Below are positions 60,075 to 64,000 of a stretch of DNA of 64,000 nucleotides, piece after piece. The translations under genes were made by a program, and so were the position numbers. The notes beneath the pieces are model-generated. The model made no database searches. It saw nothing but the letters and a program-made list of their open reading frames with translations, and was not told the origin of the DNA. The DNA is from Alcanivorax sp. DSM 26293 (GTDB taxonomy: Bacteria; Pseudomonadota; Gammaproteobacteria; Pseudomonadales; Alcanivoracaceae). The DNA lies in assembly GCF_900107995.1 (NCBI RefSeq), contig NZ_FNUM01000001.1:383695-447694 (forward strand), written 5' to 3'. Position 1 is the first letter of the stretch; each line of letters opens with the position of its first letter.

Positions 60075-60725
60075 ATGGAATATGGCGACAGACTACGCAA
60101 TGCCCGGACAGCCAAAGGCTACAGCCAGCAACAACTGGCTGAGGTCTCTGGTGTGCCACAAGGCACCATCTCAAAAATCGAACGCGGAGATCAGCAAACC
60201 TCCCGCTACGATCTCGCCTTGTCAGAAGCACTCGAAGTGTCTGCAAAATGGCTACAAACCGGCCACGGCCCGAAATCTCCACACTCAAACTTGGCAGAAT
60301 CTCCCGCTCGCTACTCCAATCAAATAGCAACCGCACCTGTCATCAGCCACGTGCAAGCTGGGCAATGGGCAGAAGCCATCGACCTCTACTCGCCTGGCGA
60401 CGGTATAGAGCATCGATCAGTACCCGCTGGCACCTCAGAAAACGCGATCTGGCTGAAAGTAGTGGGCGACAGCATGACCAACCCCAACGGCAACCCCTCC
60501 ATTCCTGAAGGGTCCATTGTGCTGGTTGATCCAGATCTTCCACCCGATAACGGCAAGCTCGTCGTCGCCAAGCTGGTTGACAGCAACGAAGTGACCCTGA
60601 AAAAACTGGTGATCGACGCAGGAAGAAAGTGGCTCAAGCCCCTGAATCCGGCCTACCCCATGATAGAAATCAACGGCAACTGCAACATCGTAGGGGTGGT
60701 AAAAAGGATGGAGTACGACTTCTAA
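60075..60725 (+). CDS. CI-type phage repressor (S24/LexA fold)
   Basis: A 216-residue repressor. The N-terminal helix-turn-helix is at about residues 14-45 (GYSQQQLAEVSGVPQGTISK). The C-terminal S24 autocleavage domain has the cleavage site Ala95-Gly96 (ISHVQAGQW), Ser133 (VVGDSMTNP) and Lys176 (EVTLKKL). So the repressor should cleave itself with RecA on DNA damage, which would induce the prophage. It maintains lysogeny through the TAC-N4-GTA sites. Confidence 0.95.
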   Translation: MEYGDRLRNARTAKGYSQQQLAEVSGVPQGTISKIERGDQQTSRYDLALSEALEVSAKWLQTGHGPKSPHSNLAESPARYSNQIATAPVISHVQAGQWAEAIDLYSPGDGIEHRSVPAGTSENAIWLKVVGDSMTNPNGNPSIPEGSIVLVDPDLPPDNGKLVVAKLVDSNEVTLKKLVIDAGRKWLKPLNPAYPMIEINGNCNIVGVVKRMEYDF

Positions 60726-60860
60726 GCTACAAGCCCCGATGGCGGCCCCCATTAAAGCACCCTTCTGCACCCTCCCTCCTGCCACTCATATCCAAAGAAA
60801 GCATCTCCAGCCCCGCGCTTCCCTCTGAATACTAAAATACTACAAATAGTCTTTTAGTAG

Positions 60861-60901
60861 TTGACATGACTACTTTGGTACTTTTAACTAATACCAAAGT
60901 A
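60861..60901 (+). promoter_or_regulatory. Early rightward promoter with two TAC-N4-GTA operators
   Basis: TTGACA (60,861-60,866) is 17 bases from TTAACT (60,884-60,889). Two sites, TACTTTGGTA (60,871-60,880) and TACCAAAGTA (60,892-60,901), cover the spacer and start point; they are inverse to each other and fit the CI site pattern. It leads the plus-strand early genes. It is like a lambda OL. Confidence 0.65.
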
Positions 60902-60915
60902 TTCGGGAGAAAGTC

Positions 60916-61125
60916 ATGTCAACAATCCACATCCACCCCACTGCCACCAGCAAAGCCTGCATCAAATCCCTGCAGGCCCGCACAGGCCTTGTCGCCGTCA
61001 TCACCGGGAAGACTGCCCAGCTTGTCAACCTGAACCGTTTCAGCAACCACCACGCACCCAAGCCTGCTACTCGGCATGCATTCCTTGATGCCAGGACGAA
61101 TGGCGATGGCCCCTCTGCGGCCTGA
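60916..61125 (+). CDS. Small early phage protein
   Basis: A 69-residue protein with a basic, Ala/Thr-rich composition (HPTATSKACIKSLQARTGLV) and no recognised family. The ATG at 60,916 has a GGGAG site 9 bases upstream. It is the first gene of the plus-strand early operon after the operator-controlled promoter, the place of small host-takeover or regulatory proteins. Confidence 0.7.
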   Translation: MSTIHIHPTATSKACIKSLQARTGLVAVITGKTAQLVNLNRFSNHHAPKPATRHAFLDARTNGDGPSAA

Positions 61126-61140
61126 TCCGAGGTGACAGTG

Positions 61141-61383
61141 ATGAATACCAACCACACCAACATCCCGGCCCTGATCCACAACGCCAAGCGGGCCTTTGGC
61201 CGCCTGATCATCACGGCCGACATGGACAAGGCCTTGGTGAACACCGGCCGCCTGCTGGACCACTACCTGAGCGAAGTGCCTGTCAGCAACACCACCCTTC
61301 GGGTACGCGCCCAGATCAACCAGATGGCCGATGAGTACCTGAAGAAGTGCGAGCGGTACAAGGCCGGGAGGAAGGCGGCGTGA
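61141..61383 (+). CDS. Small early phage protein
   Basis: An 80-residue helical protein (ALIHNAKRAFGRLIITADMDKA at the start, MADEYLKKCERYKAGRKAA at the end). No family is recognised. The ATG at 61,141 has GAGGTG upstream. Its stop overlaps the start of the next gene (GTGA). Confidence 0.65.
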   Translation: MNTNHTNIPALIHNAKRAFGRLIITADMDKALVNTGRLLDHYLSEVPVSNTTLRVRAQINQMADEYLKKCERYKAGRKAA

Positions 61384-61640
61384 ACCTCACCACCGAGCAA
61401 GAGCGCAGCCTGCGCGCGGCCATCAAGGCCGGCCAGCACAGCCAGAACCCGGTGACGAACCGCATCACCGTGCACGGTGTGGATCTGGACGTGACGGTTT
61501 ACCGCTTCCAGAAGGATATCAACTGCATGGTCCGCCCGACCGGTGGTACCGACCAGGTATCCATCTGCAACTTCAGCAGCCGCGTTGGCGGCGTCGTGTA
61601 CGCCACCGCCGCCGAAGCCATAGAGAGAGCCATTGTATGA
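61380..61640 (+). CDS. Small early phage protein
   Basis: An 86-residue protein starting at GTG 61,380-61,382 with a GGAGGAAGG region upstream. It has strand-like content (NRITVHGVDLDVTVYRFQKD) and a C-terminal helix. Not recognised. It overlaps the dNMP kinase gene by 4 bases, so the four early genes are probably one transcript. Confidence 0.65.
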   Translation: MNLTTEQERSLRAAIKAGQHSQNPVTNRITVHGVDLDVTVYRFQKDINCMVRPTGGTDQVSICNFSSRVGGVVYATAAEAIERAIV

Positions 61641-62200
61641 GAATCATCGCCTTCACCGGCCCCGGCGGCGCCGGCAAGAACACCGCCGCCCAGGCACTTG
61701 GCGCCCAATACCACACTGCTGAAGTGTCGTTTGCGGCCCCGCTGTATGAAATGGCCGCCGTGGCCCTAGGCCTCACTGTGGAAGAGATTCATGCGCTCAA
61801 GCAACAGGGCGACCAAACCATCCGCGCCCTGCTGGAGCAGCTGGGTGACGCCATCCGCACCACCATCCGCCCGGATTATCTGATCGTGCGCCTGGTGGAC
61901 ACCATGCGCGAACTGGAAGAAAGCCAGGACACCCCCGAACTGGCGGTGATCACTGACCTGCGCACCGAAGAAGAAGCCTACTGGGTGCGGGCGATGAAGG
62001 GCCTGGTGATCCACGTCAGCCGCCCGGAAGCGACCAGCGACAGCCAGCACAGCACCAACCAGCCGATCACTTTTGTCCAAGGCGATCAGTACCTGTTGAA
62101 CAACGGCACAAAGGAAGACCTGATCAAAACCGCCTGCGCGATCGTCAGGAGTTGGGCATGTACGAAAAAGGGTTACATAAAGGCTCAAGGTGTCATATGA
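61637..62200 (+). CDS. Deoxynucleoside monophosphate kinase
   Basis: A 187-residue P-loop kinase (GPGGAGKNT, residues 8-16) of the phage dNMP kinase type (T4 gp1-like). Conserved later segments are FAAPLYEMAAVALGL, DAIRTTIRPDYLIVRLVD and VITDLRTEEEAYWVRAMKG. It phosphorylates dNMPs to feed phage DNA synthesis. Its 3' end overlaps the opposite-strand gene at 62,185-62,823 by 16 bases. Confidence 0.9.
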   Translation: MRIIAFTGPGGAGKNTAAQALGAQYHTAEVSFAAPLYEMAAVALGLTVEEIHALKQQGDQTIRALLEQLGDAIRTTIRPDYLIVRLVDTMRELEESQDTPELAVITDLRTEEEAYWVRAMKGLVIHVSRPEATSDSQHSTNQPITFVQGDQYLLNNGTKEDLIKTACAIVRSWACTKKGYIKAQGVI

Positions 62201-62823
62201 GAACTTTCTATTTTCAGCTTTCTAGCAACAGCTCTCACCCTTTTCAGAAGCCTATCATTCTGCTGACTAATTTCATTAATTGGTTCAATGACGCCATTAA
62301 TAGCTTCAACCAATTTCTCATTTGGATGCTCTTTACCCAAATTTATAAACGTAATAGCACTATGGATAAGAATAATAGCTGTTCTTATTCTAGCGAAGGT
62401 CGCCATCGTCGGCATGGGTTCTTGCAAGATCAGCTTCATACCCTCTTCTGTGTGTTCCAAATTTCGGATTGTGTATTCAAACGCAATTATATTCGCGGTT
62501 TCCGGGTTTTCCGCTCTCGTTCTCGTGGTTTTAAGAGCTCCAGAAATGAAGCCAAGGGAAAGCGATATATAGGTCAGCGTATCTTCAAAGCGCTTATACC
62601 TTGCAGCCTCATCCTTAAGGTCTTGCTTAGCCTGACGCTCACGCTCCAATTCACGCTCGTGGCTAAAAATTCTGCGCGTGCGCTTTTGATCTTCCCTGAA
62701 GGTTCTTTTCGTAGAATTGACCGAGTAAAGAAAAACCATAAAAGTAAGCAGAGCCTGCACCCAAGCAGCACCAGCACCGCTGCCGAACCAAGTACCAACA
62801 CACAGCCAATTATCACAAATCAT
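62185..62823 (-). CDS. AT-rich membrane-anchored coiled-coil protein (putative moron)
   Basis: A 212-residue protein on the opposite strand to its neighbours and clearly richer in A and T. An N-terminal membrane segment (VQALLTFMVFLYSV, about residues 22-35) is followed by a charged coiled region (ERELERERQAKQDLKDEAARYKRFEDTLTY) and helices. It interrupts the plus-strand early operon. The composition and orientation suggest late acquisition, perhaps for phage exclusion or host benefit; no family was recognised. Confidence 0.7.
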   Translation of the reverse strand: MICDNWLCVGTWFGSGAGAAWVQALLTFMVFLYSVNSTKRTFREDQKRTRRIFSHERELERERQAKQDLKDEAARYKRFEDTLTYISLSLGFISGALKTTRTRAENPETANIIAFEYTIRNLEHTEEGMKLILQEPMPTMATFARIRTAIILIHSAITFINLGKEHPNEKLVEAINGVIEPINEISQQNDRLLKRVRAVARKLKIESSHMTP

Positions 62824-62897
62824 GGTTTCCCTCCCAATATCAAAGGGATAACCATCTTCCAGCTTGCACCATCAAGTCAATGGGCTGGGGGTGCAGC

Positions 62898-63434
62898 ATG
62901 AACCTGCTAGCCCGCCTGCTTTACCGACTCACAGCCAACCGCCCCACCCGGCTGATCAAGATCGAAGGCCAGCCCTATATGGAGCGGTACTTCATCGGTC
63001 AGCTGCTGGGACTCACGGTCTACCTGCACCGGTTCGTGCGCGACGACCACGAACGCAGCCTGCACAACCACCCGTGGAACCACGCCATCAGCCTAGTGCT
63101 TACCGGCCATTACCAAGAACACCACGCGCCCTTCGCCCGGTGGATTGAACCGGACCTGGTGGTGGCCACCGTAGAGACCCGCCCAGTGCGCTGGCTCAAC
63201 CACATCACCCGGGCAACCCTGCACCGAATTGCCGGGGTAAAGCCGGAAACCTGGACGCTCTTCATCCACACCGGTTGGAAGCACAAATGGGGCTTTCTGC
63301 ACGGCCTGGGCGTCCACTGGCCCCACTACGAATACCGAATTTACCAATCTGACCAGCCCCGGGAATGGTGGCACACCGCCAAACCGGGCCGGCTGATCGG
63401 CAGGGAGCCATTCGGAGGCCGCCATGCTCACTGA
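62898..63434 (+). CDS. Phage protein, possible cupin-like fold
   Basis: A 178-residue protein with many His and Trp residues (DDHERSLHNHPWNHAISLVL, YEHHAPF-like, HKWGFLHGLGVHWPHYEYRI). The repeated His-x-His and aromatic strands are cupin-like, so a metal site is possible. The ATG at 62,898 has GGGGGTGC upstream. It follows the AT-rich gene and resumes the plus-strand early operon. Confidence 0.65.
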   Translation: MNLLARLLYRLTANRPTRLIKIEGQPYMERYFIGQLLGLTVYLHRFVRDDHERSLHNHPWNHAISLVLTGHYQEHHAPFARWIEPDLVVATVETRPVRWLNHITRATLHRIAGVKPETWTLFIHTGWKHKWGFLHGLGVHWPHYEYRIYQSDQPREWWHTAKPGRLIGREPFGGRHAH

Positions 63435-63696
63435 CCAGCAACGCGCAGCCCTTCGCAATATGCCCCGCAAACACCAGCCCGCGAACTATGCCGTGCTCGT
63501 GGGCCTCCGCGAACACGGCCAGCGCAAAGCCAAGCAGGCCCACACCACCTATGTGCGGGCCAGCAGCGAGCAACGGGCGCTGATGGTGGGCTACTGGGTC
63601 GTAAAAAACCTGTACGCCGGGCCCTACCGCAAGCTCGGCCTCACCGTCAGCCGCGCCACCAGCGCCAGGGCCATGCATCCAGTGAAGGGGGAGTAA
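63424..63696 (+). CDS. Small basic phage protein
   Basis: A 90-residue basic protein (KHQPANYAVLVGLREHGQRK, RASSEQRALMVGYWVVKN) with no recognised family. It overlaps the preceding gene by 11 bases and precedes the antirepressor-like gene by 4 bases. Confidence 0.65.
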   Translation: MLTDQQRAALRNMPRKHQPANYAVLVGLREHGQRKAKQAHTTYVRASSEQRALMVGYWVVKNLYAGPYRKLGLTVSRATSARAMHPVKGE

Positions 63697-63700
63697 CACC

Positions 63701-63961
63701 ATGAGCCAGCCCACCTACCGCATCAAGCAAGCAGCGCAGCGCCTTGGCACCAAGCCAAGCCAGCTACGCCACCAGCTGCGGGCCATGGGCGCTATCACCG
63801 AAGACGAACGGGCCCACCCGGCCTGGGTGCGCGAGGGCTGGCTCAAAGAAGACCACCGCCAATACCACCACCCCGTAGTGGGCTGGAAGTGGCGGACACG
63901 TATCGACATTACCGAAGCCGGCCTGGTTGAGCTCTGGGCCCGCATCAGACGCGCCGCGTAA
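63701..63961 (+). CDS. Phage antirepressor KilAC-like C-terminal-domain protein
   Basis: An 86-residue protein whose pattern (YRIKQAAQRLGTKPSQLRHQLRAMG, EGWLKEDHRQYHHPVVGWKW, ITEAGLVELWARI) resembles the DNA-binding C-terminal domain of KilAC-type phage antirepressors. The usual N-terminal BRO or ANT domain is missing. It may bind DNA. Confidence 0.7.
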   Translation: MSQPTYRIKQAAQRLGTKPSQLRHQLRAMGAITEDERAHPAWVREGWLKEDHRQYHHPVVGWKWRTRIDITEAGLVELWARIRRAA

Positions 63962-63978
63962 GGCAATGAGGGAGATAC

Positions 63979-64000
63979 ATGGCATGGGAAACCGTCAGCA
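63979..64000 (+). CDS. Start of a further early gene (cut by window edge)
   Basis: An ATG at 63,979 with GAGGGAG 6 bases upstream opens a frame MAWETVS that runs off the window. Nothing can be said about its product. Confidence 0.6.

Larger units (their letters stand above)
31224..64000. mobile_element. Lambda-like siphovirus prophage (right end beyond the window)
   Basis: A tailed-phage prophage from the tRNA-Lys attachment site to beyond the window edge. It has SOS-controlled cargo, a complete minus-strand late region (tail, capsid, terminase, lysis), a Q antiterminator, a replication module, a CI/Cro switch and plus-strand early genes. No integrase, excisionase or recombinase is in the window. 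I place the integrase past 64,000, next to an intact tRNA-Lys gene. All late genes look intact, so the prophage may be inducible. Confidence 0.93.

Overview
The window is chromosomal DNA of a GC-rich gammaproteobacterium (bases 1 to about 31,200) followed by most of a lambda-like siphovirus prophage (about 31,224 to beyond 64,000). Gene content and order (dapA-bamC-MBL hydrolase-purC next to gcvR and bcp; a photolyase-cfa operon; mltF divergent from purL) and the repeated extragenic palindromes suggest an Alcanivorax- or Pseudomonas-like host. That placement is inference; no marker gene in the window settles it.

Chromosomal part. 1-4,625: a minus-strand operon (CoA-type Nudix, gamma carbonic anhydrase, DUF1289, patatin-like lipase), a divergent Nudix gene, a NIF3-like protein and two tandem hotdog thioesterases. 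4,829-15,828: purL, divergent mltF, a DUF72 gene and its partner, tRNA-Val(GAC), a FadR-type GntR regulator with an operator-like site, an HD-domain protein, a small outer-membrane protein, a small lipoprotein and purC. 15,854-22,497: MBL hydrolase, bamC and dapA in one operon with purC, divergent gcvR and bcp, then a PerM transporter, a TusA-like protein and bepA. 22,669-31,006: nadA; a six-gene light-stress operon (DUF523-DUF1722, MerR-type regulator, phrB, FAD oxidoreductase, DUF1365, cfa) coupled by 4-base overlaps or short gaps; and a DUF2493 gene.

Prophage. The left attachment site is a 49-base 3' fragment of tRNA-Lys(TTT) at 31,224-31,272. It is followed by an SOS-controlled cargo module: a LexA box, a UmuD homologue whose Ser and Lys catalytic positions are Ala and Arg, and an overlapping SRAP/YedK gene. 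A structured stretch follows, with a 30-residue hydrophobic peptide gene. Minus-strand late genes run from the tail tip (33,389) through tape measure, tail tube, connectors, a protease-capsid fusion, portal, gpW and terminase to the spanins, endolysin and holin (54,578). Upstream of the holin lie a terminator, a 139-base tRNA-like RNA, two more terminators and a possible late promoter, and then a Q-type antiterminator. This is the layout of lambda Q - pR' - 6S RNA - tR' - S. A 255-bp nested perfect palindrome separates Q from a DUF5906 helicase, which is followed by a primase, a CII-like protein, a Cro-like protein and a divergent CI repressor.

The immunity switch has three TAC-N4-GTA sites between cro and cI and two more at the rightward early promoter. 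The CI transcript may be leaderless. Plus-strand early genes (including a dNMP kinase) run off the right edge. No integrase is in the window, so it is predicted beyond 64,000 beside an intact tRNA-Lys gene.

The items most worth following up are the catalytically altered UmuD with SRAP under a LexA box, the tRNA-like leader RNA at the late switch, the nested palindrome beside the replication genes, and the 30-residue peptide gene.
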